A DNA stretch of 64,000 nucleotides from Cruorifilaria tuberocauda (lineage: Eukaryota; Nematoda; Chromadorea; Rhabditida; Onchocercidae). A model generated the notes under the pieces. That model saw only the letters and a program-made list of their open reading frames with translations, searched no databases and was not told the DNA's origin. This document shows, piece by piece, positions 26,401-40,839 of the stretch (within the stretch, counting starts at the first letter, position 1; every line of letters starts with the position of its first letter). Both the position numbers and the translations under genes were made by a program. The DNA lies in NCBI GenBank assembly GCA_013365365.1, contig JABVXU010000041.1, positions 124,001 to 188,000 of the forward strand. Direction: 5' to 3'.

Positions 26401-29400
26401 ATGTCTTGTCATTTTATTCGCATAATTACGGAAGGAAAAAAGCACATGATATAATTTTTTTATGTTTTTCCTCATTCACTTTATTCATTCTATTCTGTAC
26501 TATTTTTAACAATATCAAATTATTTAAATTCAAACCTATAAAACAGAATTTTTTTAACCTATAGAAAACATAATTTTGAAATAATACTTATAAAGGTAAC
26601 ACAAAAGATTGTCAATTTTCTCGAAATTGCTAAATTTGCTTCATCCATCAGCATTTCCAATTAAAATGATATGTATTCCGATAGCAATACAGCCAACGAT
26701 CATTTGATATTGCTGAATACTTCAAACGGTAGAATGGAAATTTTCCATTGCATCATAAGAACAGTATTGTATTTATTGTATCCAAAACATCAATCAAAAT
26801 TTTTTGCAAAGAATTTAGCATTGAAAAACTTCCAGTCCTAAGAGTTGAGTAGATAAATTCAAATTTGGGATTTCAAAGTTTTCGAATGAAAAAGCAATAT
26901 ATATAAGTAAAACGATTAAGAACTCTCAGAAAATACGGGTAATTCACATTTACAGTTCGATACAGTTTCCTAATTTCGCTAACGGACTTTCTCTGCAAGC
27001 ATAAATCATTTATTTTCGTTAAGCGATATATATTTAAATTAAAAAATTAGGGTGTGAGAAAAAGAGAAGGCTTTTTTTCCAAAATAATTTTCTTCCGTAA
27101 ATTGATAGAAATCATTTTTTCCAAATGAGAAAAATTTATATTAAAAAAATCTTATTCAATAATTACGGTAATTTTAAAAATTCGATTATTAGTTATTTTT
27201 TTAATCTGTAAAAATAAATCACACTAATTATTTTAAAGGTAATCAAATAAATTAAAAATGATATCTATTCACTTTTCATGCTGATAGTTGCAAAATTAAA
27301 ATAGTAACTTAATTTTCTCAATTTCGCATCAATTTTGATATTTGTAGACTATTTCATGATATTATAATTGATTTTACTGTAGACAATGATCATCCATGAA
27401 AACTTTTTTAAGATTTTTTTTTGGCGTAATTTGTGGTATTTTCCGATCAAATGGAAATAGCCATCACTACTACTAGAGTATTTTCATGTTAAAACATCTA
27501 TCCTTATCTTGTCTGTACACAATATATTTATCTTTTGCATCCTGTAATGCTTTCCCTTGTATCTTTAAAAATTGGCAAACATTTTGAATTGGCAAGTATT
27601 TCGAGATTCTCAAATGTGATATAAATGATCTTAACTTGCAATTAACAATTAATTAAATTGGATCATATCAAATGATAAGAACGTCAGATACAGGAATAGC
27701 TGTTATAGATAGCCATGTCATTGATAATGGTTGCAGTTTAAAGATGCTTCTTTTGCCTTATTTCATATTTTCAATGCTTTGCGATGTACGTTTTTTTCCT
27801 TTTTTTTATCAGCCAAAGCGGCAAGCAAAATATCCAACAGAAGAGAAAAACTGCCACTGAAAAAAAAAAAGTGGAACCCGAATAAGTCAGCCATTTCAAA
27901 TTAATCAGAAATGAAAGACTGGAAGTGATTATTTGTTTGTATTATTTCATTTTCCGTATTTTGATAAAACAATGAATGATTCCTTCAGCCACTATTCTAC
28001 AGGAAATAATTCAGCTCTAATGATATCTAATGAAGCCCAATCCCTATAATAATTTCGTTCGGGAAAAAAGATCAAGCTGTAGGCAACATCAATTTTGAAA
28101 TGATAATCTTTCTAATTTTTTTTGATAAAGCAAAAATACTGATAAAGAGGCGTTCACTGCAATAAAGATAAAATTTGGCAAAATCTTTACCTTCGAAAAT
28201 GATTTTAATGAAAAAAAAAGCATAGTATTGTACTTTTTTACTTCCTTGTTCTTTTTTTCCATTTATAAGCGAACGATTGAATTTTCAATACCGAAGCTCA
28301 ATTTTTCGTCCAGATCTGATAGAATTCATAACTGCAACATATTATCAGTCAGTATTCTTCGACCGAATTAAAAAAGATATTACCGTTTATTATTTCCAGC
28401 TACAAAAAATGTGGCCGATTTTAATTCTTTCAGATATAAGCAGTATTCTGATCTTATATGTTACTTTATTTCTTATATGATATCAATTATGAAAATAAAT
28501 TGGATTTGAAAGGCTTGTCTAAAAAAAACAAAGAAAGAGGAAAAAAGTGAATAATTAGAACTTCAAAAGAACGGAAAGAAATTTCGCTTGTTGAAAATTT
28601 TAAAATATTTAGCAATAAAAATCCGTTCAACAGAAAATAACAACATATGAGCTAAGGTAAAATAATTTCAAAATTTTATGGCTTATTGAAGAAGAAAAAA
28701 GAATTGAGAGGAAGTTTTTCATTTTTCCTTTTCTGTGTATTTCTAAAAGTTAAAAAAAATTCCAATTGTCATCATTTCCATATGAAATTCTCTTAAACTA
28801 TTTGAACCGTTTTACAAAACGAAGATAGAAAGTCATGAATGATAAATCTTCTTCGCTAGAATTTATACTTCGTTCATTCAATTATCTATTTCACAAAAAT
28901 TCTATTAGTCTAATTTAAATTACTTTACTGCACCAAAATTTATGTTTAAAATTGAGTATAATGATGAGATTTATCGGCCATGATCAACTGCTCAAATAGG
29001 AAAGACATGTGTTAAAATAAATCCCATCAATCGACAATGATTATAAGTGGATAATAACTATAAATAATCACATTAAACAGTATCGATGAATGAAAGGGAG
29101 AGAAGGCAATGATAATGCAGTATATAACATGGCAAAATAAATGATGAGATGCTGATATGATAATGTGTATTGATACATCACGTTTAATTTAAGCTACATC
29201 TCATATTTCAAACGTATCAATCTGTAAAAAATTAGCAATTTTACTTATTAATCTGACGAATTGCATTTTTCGGATAGTATTTGAATCATATGCTGAGATA
29301 ACTTTTAATTGTTGTTGTAAGTACAACCGAAAAAAAAATTTCTAGAACTAATTTAAATTTTCAAGCTACATATTCTTATAACTAAGCTTCAAAAATAGCA

Positions 29401-29455
29401 CCTGTCGAGGCATTTCGCAAAAAAATCGTAAAATCGTGCAAATAACAATTTTTTT

Positions 29456-29480
29456 CTTCTTTCTTTCTTTCTTTTTTTCA
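29456..29480. repeat. (TTTC)n tract
   Basis: Pyrimidine tract with repeated TTTC units. Confidence 0.7.
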
Positions 29481-30131
29481 AGGAAATATGAAAAATGGTA
29501 AGAAAAAATAGAGAAATATGTTACTAAACTACTATTTTTTTAAAATTTAATACAGTCGCTAATGTTGATGAAATAAAGAAAAACTTGAAATAGTAAATAC
29601 AGTATAAGAGAGGACCGGAAATAAGCAAGCATAGTTATATGAGATTGATAGGCAGCTGAGGAATAAGCCGAGGTTTTTTTTCACTTAACCAAAGAAGCAC
29701 CGAAAATAAAAAGGAATAGACAAGTTTGAAAAATGAAAGGAAGTGGAAGGAAATTGAAACTGAAATAGATTACAAGGATGAAAGCCTAAGCTTTACATTT
29801 CGGCATAGATGAAAAAGTGAAAGTATGAGGAAAAAGCAGAGAGGGGGTGGACAGGAGATAACATGTCGCAGAAGTCTGAGCAGTCTTAGCTTAATTCCAA
29901 TTCACTTTTGTTTTGATTCCATTCCATCTCCATCTATGAAGCTTTGAAGCTTATACGGTTCAGTCTTCACACCACTGATCCAATACAATCAATTTAGGAA
30001 AAAAGAAGACAAACCGAAAAAAAGCTGAAGAAAAATGGAATCAGCGGCGACTTGACAACTAGTAAAAAGGAGGATTGCATCTCCGTATGCTTTCTCTGCT
30101 TAATGCTCCCCTTTAATGCTCATCCTCTGCA

Positions 30132-30154
30132 TGTGTGTGTGTGTGTGTGTGTGT
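30132..30154. repeat. (TG)n microsatellite
   Basis: Twenty-three bases of uninterrupted TG, continuing imperfectly to 30160. Confidence 0.95.
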
Positions 30155-31492
30155 ATGTGTACGTCAGTATCCATCTCCGTAAAGTTAAAATGTCTGTCTG
30201 TAAATGTTTGAGTGGAAAGTGATGGTCACGCTAGACCAGGCGTTGCTTGCAACTACTAAATCGACTTTGCTTCTTCACACAACTGTTAAATTGAATAATA
30301 AGCAAGATAACACAATTTCAAAGACCGTGGTGTAGGGAGAAGTAAGGTACTGAAGAGGTGCAGAACAGTACTGCAGAAAAATCATTTGTTACTAGACCCG
30401 TTAGTTTGGGTCAATACAGATCGACAAAAAAAGAAAAATCGATATTGGTTAATTAAAAGATTAAGTTCTGAGTCGCAAAATCATCTGTTTCCTTATCAGT
30501 CATTTATCGATAAGGATCACTGGCCATATTATATCAAATTAGTCTCATTATATTACTTCCCAACCTTGTTTTTCTTTTTTAGTGTGAATATAAATTGATA
30601 CTAAACAATTTTCTTATGAGGAAATTGAAAATTAATATCATAAATAGTACGATAAACAACCTTTTACCGATAAATCTTTGAGAAGGAACTTTTCAAAAGT
30701 ATAAGTGAAACATGAAATGTTCAAAAAATAATATCTGATTTTTTGAATTTATAAAATATTTTTCAGAAATGAATGAAATATATCACTTTAAAAGAAATAT
30801 AAAATGCATTATGTTATAACCAAAATAATGGAATGACGAAAACTAAGGAATATATTTGTAATGACAAGTTTCCGATATCAGAAAAGCATACTAAAATACT
30901 CGGAGAAATTAAATTTAACCTTCAACATTTCTTTTTTACAGATGCCAAATTTATTAGATTTTACAGTGAAATTCATAAACAACAATTATTACACCTAAGT
31001 AGTACCACATTGGGAAAATATGGTACCACATGTGAAATTTGATTAAGTTTAATTTTATTGAATGAAAGAGTAAATGATGAAGTAAAACTACCGAGAAAAA
31101 GGCTCAAATTGGCATTCACCAAGCTGTTTTTGTTTAATCCCTTCAATTATCTGGCAAAATTTTGATTGTTTCCTAGTACTGTTTCAAGAAAAAAAAAACA
31201 TTTGTAATTCGTTATGGTTAATATTCTTCACAAATAAATAAATTAAGCATATTTAAATTAACTTTATGCTTCAACCGGAAAAAGAGATAAAAGACTGAGA
31301 ACCAACAAAAATAACAGCAGGCAGTAAAATTTACAACAATCAAGAAATATGTTTTGTTTTAAACAGTTATATTTTTATAACGACTATCTCTTCTCCCCGC
31401 TCCTTTCATCCTCCTAATAAGAAGGCGCCTCACTGCCGCTTTCTACAATTTTCATTTAATGATGATGTAAGCTAATAACGGGTCATCTATAC

Positions 31493-31592
31493 CTTTGATG
31501 TAATTCAATTTCCTAAACAAGGACGTCCACAGAAGTGGAAGGCGGGGGAGGATTAATGATATAGGAGAAACAGGCCGGGGAAAAGAGATCAT
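31493..31592 (-). other. Candidate alternative first exon of gon-1
   Basis: It starts with ATG at 31592 and runs 33 codons (MISFPRPVSPISLILPRLPL, then LWTSLFRKLNYIK) to donor AAAG|GTATAG. It ends in phase 1, the same phase as gon-1 exon 1, so it could splice to exon 2. The peptide is hydrophobic and proline-rich, vaguely signal-like. The surrounding 31.38-31.74 kb is more GC-rich than its neighbours. This is inference only. Confidence 0.25.
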
Positions 31593-34500
31593 AAACTTGC
31601 AAACTTCTACTCTCTCAACTGTTTGTTTATTTTTTCCCGGCTCTGCTACACTCAATTTACTGGACGTCTTCTTCTCTTCTAACACTTCCGAGTATCTCTC
31701 GTACTATTCTTCAACCCTCACAACTTTAGAATTTTCGGCTACCTGATTTACCGGAAATTACATATGGCCTTTTTCGTTCTCGAACAGATAAACAATACAA
31801 AGGAAAAATGTCGATATTAATTTTGAATATCATTTACTGCACATTTTGTTATCCATATTTAATGTAAAAATAGAAGATACGTTTCATCATGACCTTATAA
31901 AATTAAAATTTAAATATTATTTCCGATCATTTAATGTTAATTAAAGTTGTATTGTGTCTTTTCTTAAGAAAATTTTCACGACGGATCATATTTTAATGAC
32001 ATATATCATATCCAAATAAATTTTTGAATTTGAAAATAGTGAAAGTTTATTGTATTACGCTAAACGTGCTATGATATAGTCCAGTCGTATTTGCTTATTT
32101 TGAAGTAAATAAGGGAAAAAAGGAAACAATGACATACTGAGATACGACGCAAATGTACAGATGCAGGTTTTTTTTTTGTTTGTTAAAGCAAATAACAATT
32201 CAGGATGTAGTCCGGATGTGTATTAGCTTGTGAACTCATTAGCTAATAAGCTAGCAGATGCGATGATATGTGATAAGAATGGGACTATATATTTTAAAAT
32301 TTTTACATTCAGATTAAAACATTCCCACACTATCTTTATAATATCGATCAAACAATAGATATTTTTCCGATTATGATTTCATGATGTAATTGAAACAAAC
32401 ATTCAAATAATAGTGAAAAAAGCTTAAACATTAACAAAGATTAATTAATTTATTATTTAACTACAAACACTGCCTTACTGTGCATTTTCTTTCCAGTAAT
32501 TTATATAATGAGGAAAATTTTCAGCATTCAAACTATTATTATCGACAAGTTTTTTTAAAGCAACAAAAAACTGGAGAAAAGAGAGTTTTACTTTTTTTTA
32601 ATGATTTTAAAGACCATTGAAAAGAAGAAAAAAAATGTAAGTTTGAGAGATTAACGACAATTTTTTGATAATAATATATTTGAAAGAATGATATTGCAAA
32701 AATTTTTTCAAGAAAATATTGAGATTACATTGTTAATTAAAAACTTCGTGATGAAAATCTTTTCGTTTATCTTCGTTCTTAATTAATTTAGAAATAATTG
32801 AAATTGCAATCTGATTAAATTGTTGAAAGGATGAACGTTGATAAACTCTTTGAGCATATTAGGACATGTTTAGATCCGATGGATTGTTTTTTTAATTATT
32901 GAAATTCTTCATTTTTTGAAGGTCATGAAAAAGAAATTTATTACCAAAGTGAGAGAAATTATCGTATTTTTCAGTTATATCTAATAACTAAATTTAGCAT
33001 GATATTATCAGTCGACTTAATCCAATCATTTGCTGTAAAATGTTTTAGGAGCCAATCAATCATAATGAAAATGTTAGTTCAGAGGAAAAAAAACTGAGAC
33101 ATTGCGAAGTGCGAGCTATTCAATACATCCGCTTTCTATGTTGAATATGACGAATTCTTTTGAAAATAAAGATTTAAAGAAATCATAAAATCATTAAATA
33201 GTAATATTAAAAATTAAATTATGTTGCAATAATTTAGTTTTGATAATTTTAAGAAAATACATATTACAAAATAAAAGATGAATAATTTGCAGAGTTTTTT
33301 TACAATAAATAATTTTTTAGCAATATAATATCTTATCTGATAATGTCACGAATCCCTTCTAAATGATTCCACTGTATGATCTTTCTTATAGGGTTGAGTT
33401 TAAAGTGATATTTTTTTCACTTTAAATTCGTCCATGTATAAAAAATTTTTCTGCAACACTTCTCATTTTTTCAAACCAAAAAAAAAGGAAATCGTTTTTA
33501 TTTTCTACTTTTTTTAGTTTTGGTAAATTCACACTAATCAATGATAACTGGTATATTTTTGGGCACATTTCGAAGCTTACAACATCATTAGCTATAGTAA
33601 TAGAGGACAACGCTAATGACTTGGAAGAACTTTAATTATTTTATCTTAGTTATTTATCTCAAAAAAAAAGCAAAATATTTGCTAAAAAATTGAGAAAAAA
33701 AATCCAGCAAGCAGGATTGTCCAGAAAACTTAATGTTGTATGTGATGGATGGTCCCACTCAGATGTTAATTAATTGCACCTTGGAGATTCGATCAACAAC
33801 CTGCTAAAAAGGTTGAATTCTATTTGTTCCAATCTATCACTTAATATAATTCCAGGTAAAAGCAAGTGGATTAAAAAAAACAAAGAGAAAAAAGTAAGTT
33901 TATGGACTCAAATTTGCTCTTTCTTCCTCGATTCGTTTATCACCTTTCTTTTTTCCTTTGTGAAATGATATTGAATAACTTACCGTTGCCGCCTTGAATT
34001 TTTTTGAATATTTTTTGCCGCAATCAATCGAATTTGAAATTTAAAAAACGTTATCATTCATATCTTCCGGCAATCTTTTCAAAGAGAATACTTATTAGAA
34101 AAATTCTTCAACAAATCACGCTTCCCATCTTTTTTCTCTTCACTAACTTAAATATTTTTCAAAAGATTGAACGATAACTTAGAATTGTCATTTCGAACTT
34201 TCATAAAACCACAAAAGTTAAATTTAAAACAGTGAATATATTTATAATAATTTTTCCATTTCAAGTGAATCAATTTGAAGACAATTCCCGTTGTTATTTT
34301 TCCACCTTATATTTTTAAAAAAAAAGATTCAATGAAATTTGACTGTACTGAGGTATTCATTTGATCGAAAATATCCTTAAAGATATCAATCAATATGATA
34401 AGTTTAATAATGATGATATATGGAATTGTTTATACATTAAATGAATTTTTAGGCAAATTTATGGAAACCAATGGAAATGAATAATACTGTATAGTGATGG

Positions 34501-36371
34501 TGAACTATGGTTGAAGACATTAGGATGACGAAGAAAGTGAAATCGCCATTCATTTTCAAAGTAGGAAATTAAAACATGACATTAACAAAAAAGAAGGGGT
34601 ACGATAGTGCAACTGTTAATACTGTTACAAACTGTTCTATTTACCATTCACTTTGATATTTGCTATTTAACTATTTCTTGCTTTATTTTTCTATTGTCAT
34701 TTATTACTGTTTTTTCATTAATTTCGTTTTTAACAATTAATAAATCATTAATTATATAATTTCCGTCTTAAAACATTGCGCCTATGCCAGTCCTGATGAT
34801 ATGGGAAAGAGAGAGAAATAAAAGATATGAGTGTTTGTAAAAATAATGGATAGAACATAATTAATATTCCATGACCATTCATCTTTGTCAAAATTATCAT
34901 GCGTAATTGTCACCAAGCTTGCGCATAAAAAAACATATTATAAGTTTTATTTTTGCATTACTCAGAAATATTTTGAATTTCCAGAACGCAAATTGCTACT
35001 GTATATCTGTTTCTATTATCCATAGCTTGTTAGATAATTGCTTTAACATTGTTTACTAATTTTTACCACAAAAGATTAATACGACTTTTCACTCTGTTTA
35101 CATTTGCTAATACTGAAATGTAATCGTTGTAAGTTTGCTCAAATGTACGTTTTATATATTTGTATGTAATATCTTTTCTGAAATAAAGAATGAAAATTTT
35201 CAAAATAAAACTTAAAATTTTTTTATTTCTTTATTAATTGCTCGAAAATTAAAGCAAATTTTATTTTTTGAAAATTAAACTTATGCTTCTGTGACGTTTA
35301 CACTCGATGTATGTTTGCATTGTTATCTGAAATCTCAAGCCACTCTACAGCAAATTTCTCTATAATATAATAAAACTTACTTCATTTTATATTCCTAAAA
35401 ACATTGCCAGATTAAAATAGTAGAAAATTAATAGTAGAAAAGATCCAAATATGTTCGAAAGTACAACAAATTTCCCAATAATTACTTCTAAAAAATAAGA
35501 TTATCAAGCAGACAAATAAAATAAATCAAAAATTGTTACTTTTCCTAATATTTTTTATATTATTATTTTTTTCTTTCAAATAATGAAATTAAAATCTTGT
35601 AATGAAAAAAAGACTAATAATTGTCAGGAGTGAGAAGAGTACTGTGTGATAATGAATGAAGTGTTCGAAAGATGTTTAAAAGGCTCATTTCATTTTTCAG
35701 TAAGTTGTAATGCACGTTAAAGAAATTTTACGCTTCAATACACAATGATAGACCTTGATAGATGGAGACAGTTTTTGTAATTACATAAACAAGAAGAGCA
35801 CTTAGTTTACTAAAGAAGTAAAAACCATATAATTAAAATGACGATTAACAGTGATTGAATGAATTAGATGATAGTAAAAGATGAGGTGAGAAGTTAAATG
35901 ATGCGAATTAATTTATAAATATATGATGAAAGGGAAGAACTACAACTATTTTGCACTGAAATGCATGTGAATTTTCGTTCACAATAAAAATTTGTCAAAA
36001 TGATGTCACCATAAAATTTCTGCTTTGTAAGAATGAAAAAAAAATGAAGCAATGATTTGATCAAAAGCACTGATAACTGTCCGCTTGCTTTGTATCTTTC
36101 CATGTGCTACTACATTTCACTATCCCGCCCTTGCTCCACCCTGTTCATCTCTTTCTGCAACAACTTTGTGATTACGCTTAATTTCTTATCTGTTTAAATA
36201 TTGACATATAGTGATCGCCAACTAATTGCAACACTTCCAATCCATAACTTATCATATCAAAGTAGAAATCCAAAGCGCAGGCGCTTTTAAATTTCAGTTG
36301 CAATGAATTAGTCGAAAATTGGAACCGGTGATAAGAAGAAATAGTAATTAAATATTAAACTGATTGCGTGA

Positions 36372-36392
36372 ATATATATATATATATATATA
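36372..36392. repeat. (AT)n microsatellite
   Basis: Twenty-one bases of uninterrupted AT. Confidence 0.95.
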
Positions 36393-39300
36393 AATTTTTC
36401 AATTGAAATTAATAATGGGGTGAAAGATAAATCAGAGAGATGATTGTATCTTATCGATGATAAAAAAGTTTATCGTGGAAAAGTTAAAGTGATTGTAATG
36501 ATATTATGATAATGACAAGATAAATCTTATGGAAAAAGTGTGAAATAGTTTTCAAGCATCAATAATTTTAAAGGCGATAAATTTAGATTTATTTTTTTTA
36601 ACGCATTTGCCGATTTATTTCTTCAATCAAATCACATTCAATAATGTTTATCGGTTTAGACTATCTCGAAAGATTACTACAAAAAGAACGAGTCTTTTTT
36701 TACAAATCAAATAATTTGGATCAGATGAAGCGTCTTCGACACGATACTTGACAAAATAGCAAGCAGAATATGTACCATTTATTTTAAAGTTGCCAGAAAA
36801 AAAGAAACTTTGATTACACAGTCCAATTTTGAAGTGATTTCAACTTCTCTCAAAATCCTTAACTTACATCATTCTTTAACTATTTTCTCATTCTCGTCAT
36901 TCATCAATCTTCTCCTTTCCACCTTCTTTCTCCATATAATAATTTCAATGGAAATTTATTTCTTTCCAAGAAAAATTTCACTCCAAATTCAGCTCAGTTC
37001 AGGCCAAACGATCAGGCAGAAGGAAAAATGGAATTTTTCAATCCCAATTTCCATCCAATGGAATGAGAGCAAAAGTCATTATTAAATTATATCAATTATA
37101 TCGAAATTGTTATGTTGCACTTGTTTCATATGAAAATTAATACTAAAATTCAGCAAAATGTATTTTAAAATTATATTACACAATTCAACTTGGTAAATAC
37201 AATTTATTCAGAGGAAAAAAAATTATTTTTACTCAGATTTCATATTAAAAGTACACAAATTTGTTCATCCTTTAATTTAATTAGTATTTGAATTGTTTTG
37301 CTTCTTCTTCTACAAATATATAACAAATATCAGCAGTGTTTTGTTATCATCAAAAACATTTTAATTTTTTTCATAAATTTATAATGGAACAAAAAGTAAA
37401 AAGGGAAAAATACCTCATAATTTGTCACTGTTGAAAAGTGACATATTATCAGGTATTTATTCCTTTTTACTATTTCAAAATAGTTTTATTTTAATAAGAT
37501 TAATAAAAATAAGAAAAAATTTTAAACTTTGAGAAAATATAACTTTGAAAATTTCCAAAAATTATAATTTTTATATATATCAAATTTTAGAAATTAATCA
37601 GTAATTTTTAAGAACTGAATTTGATACATTATATACATACATGTAGCATTTATTGTGTTGCATATAGCAATAACATGCAACATGCGCCTGCACTTGTACA
37701 AACAGACAAATGCAAACACAGACATTTGACAGTAATGCAGAATGGATACAATGAGAACAAGAACAGGTGAATTGCGCATGGATAGATAATACGTAGAAGC
37801 TTAATTTGTATTCAAAAATAAAAAAAAATGCATTTACGGAGATAAGCAATAAGTATTTCTGATAACAACACTGTTTTTTTATCTCTCTCTCTTTCTGCCC
37901 CGGTATTTGTATTGTGCCATGTTTTTTGCGCTTTTTGCAGATGATCTGATTTGAAATGTTTATAGAAAATTTTTAATGATCATAAATTGTAATACCATAT
38001 GAATGACTATAGTAACTACCGTGATTACTTATGTATATGAGAGAAAGCGAGAGATTAAAGCTAATTTCTACCAATAATTTTGCAACTATTTTTTTCATTC
38101 AGTTGAACTTTACACTTATTATTCATTCAACCATAATTTTAGTGTAATAATAATCAAATTATTATTTGATGTGGAGACACGATGTTGTTGATATTGTAAT
38201 AATTAGGGATGACAATTATGCAATGTTGAGATATAAAGGATTTTTTTGATGTAAAACAAAACGATAATTTTATTTTAGTCAGATAATTAACATTAGTTAA
38301 ATTGAATCTTCTAAGACATCTAAACAGTAAACCGATTAAAAGGACTGATAAAACGAATGATCTTTTACACTTACATTCTAACATTCTTTGTGCATTTTTC
38401 TTGATATAGTGATTTGAGGTGAAAATGATAATGGGCACAAAACTACTTTGGACATAAGAAATTAGTAATGTATGTCCAGTAGCAAGAAATCATTTGATAA
38501 TGCATGCCTGTAATTGTTGGGAAATTTAATAAATTAATATAAATCATACAACGTTTCCAAAAAATATTATTTAAAGCGATGCCGATCACATATGATTATG
38601 AAGATATGGATTGTTCTAAACGAGGAATGATTTTTAGTTATTCCTTATTTTCTCCATCTACAATAATTAAGAAATTTACTACTAATGACAAACATATTCT
38701 CTTTCCTTTTCTTTCCTTATTTTTCTTAATGAAATGTTTTCAGTAGAAAAAAAAAGAAAAAATTATATAAATCTTCGATCAAATTTTAATTTATCAATTC
38801 ATAATTGGAAAGTTTCAGTATTTCAATTTTTCAAATTATCAGTAAGGATATGGGTGCTATCACAGAATATTCATTGATTTTAACTAGTCTATAATACAAG
38901 GTTATGATAAGAATGAAATATAAATATCATTTTCTGAAAAAAAGCTAAGGTTATATCTGATTAACTGGTAATGAGGAAAATAAGTAAAGACAGAGGGAGA
39001 GAGGAACGAAGGACAGAGTTATCACTTTCGATAATATTCTACGACAAGGGACATTATCCCGTTGAAGAGAATACAATGAGATTGGTAATTGCTGGGGCCT
39101 ATTGAAGTTCAACTCGATCGTAGGATATGGAAATAAGTTGGCAAACACAGACACACGTACAAACAGACGCAGACACACCCACACACACAAATACATTGTA
39201 GACTTCATTCATAAATACACTTCATCACATTGTTTGTCATTTTACTACTCCAAATTTTTCAGTAATATATTGTTCAATGTTTACCGTATCCACTAATTAA

Positions 39301-39499
39301 CAATATGGAAGGGAAGATTTATTAACCAACTAATTTGAGATCAAGGACTTTTGATTGTTCACTATTAACCATATCAAAATGAAATTAAATTTCATTTCCA
39401 TCAGTTGTTTTATTATAAAATGTTCATTTCTCGAATTTTCATTAAAGCAATATATATTTGTGGTAAATAACAATCATATTTTACCTTAAAAAGCATTAA

Positions 39500-39735
39500 C
39501 AGGAAGGTGAACTTAGAATAGAATATGATGAAATTTTAATTATAGAATGATTTATGATTTTCTTTTTACTTATTTTAAAATAAAATTATGACATTATTTG
39601 GAAGAATTAAAAAATTTTTTCCTATACATTATACATTTAATTTATTTTACTGTTTTTTAAGTAAATCATATATAAAGCAATCATATATAGGAAGATACAC
39701 CTAGAATAGAGTATAATGAAATTTTAATTGATGAT
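39500..39735. repeat. Local segmental duplication
   Basis: Two diverged copies of about 45-50 bp. One is near 39500-39545 (TAGAATAGAATATGATGAAA then TTTTAATT). The other is near 39688-39735 (TAGAATAGAGTATAATGAAA then TTTTAATT). Confidence 0.7.
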
Positions 39736-40814
39736 ATTGGCGATGATCGTCGTAACATTCATCATCGTCCACTCCGTTGCATGTGCAATGATGGACTGTA
39801 TTATTCAGTGGATAAAACTAGCGACTGCTTTACAAAAATTTTTAAATAGATATAAACAGATATGATTACCTTCTCCTCGCACATCTCATTATTTACCTAG
39901 AAGATTTCAGCTGAATCATCAATAATATCTTGTCAACTCGTTTATCTTCCCTCATTCAATCCATCTCTAAATATCAAATATGCTTTTGTGTGTGAAGAAA
40001 GCATTAAATAAGCCAGCAATAAAATGATTATACAAAGAATCGATTTTTTTAACAATTATCTCAGTAAACTTTTGTTTTGCTATTTATATTTCATTACTCC
40101 AAATATCATAAATTCGTAATTTTGGTAATACCTTAATGGTAGCAAAAAAAACCACAATAATATCTCCTTTGAAACCATTTTTAACTTTATTAATTTAATC
40201 ATATAATAATCATTTAACTTAATCACTTAATCATTCATTCGGAAAGAATAAATCAAATGGCTTGTTAACGAATAGATTTTTAGTTGGATGATTCAACATT
40301 TGAGAAAATTTTTTCCACATTTGGGATTTCAATTTTTATGAAATTGCTACAAAATAGATTTTTCATGTTGGCTGAAATTCAAATAGAAAAATCAGCTTGT
40401 CCAGAATTAGAAAATATCTCGTCATCTACATTACCAATAGCATCGCTGAAAGGTAAGGGATGAAAATTTTCAAATGCATAATAAGCGAAGAACAAATTCT
40501 TTTTAAAATTGTTAAAAAATGGAAAAAAATAGAACTGATGAGAATTTTCATCATATTTCACTATATTTGCTTTTTTAAATAATCAAGAATAATTTATCAT
40601 TTACAAATTTCAAATATATTAAGTAAAATGATAATCCAAAATATTTAGGCTATAAAAACACATGAGAAAAGCAGTGAAATGTAAATTTTGTTGCATTTTC
40701 AATTTAAAATTAAAAATTCTTCTTTTTCTCTTCAGAAAAATGAAAAGATAAAATTTACAAACAAATAGAGAAAAATAGACGTCGTTGTAGCAAACAATGC
40801 TTTTTGATAATGAT

Positions 40815-40839
40815 TTGCTGTCCTTGTGAAGGACAGCAA
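40815..40839. repeat. Perfect 11-bp inverted repeat
   Basis: TTGCTGTCCTT, loop GTG, AAGGACAGCAA. A short hairpin in otherwise featureless AT-rich DNA. Confidence 0.9.
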
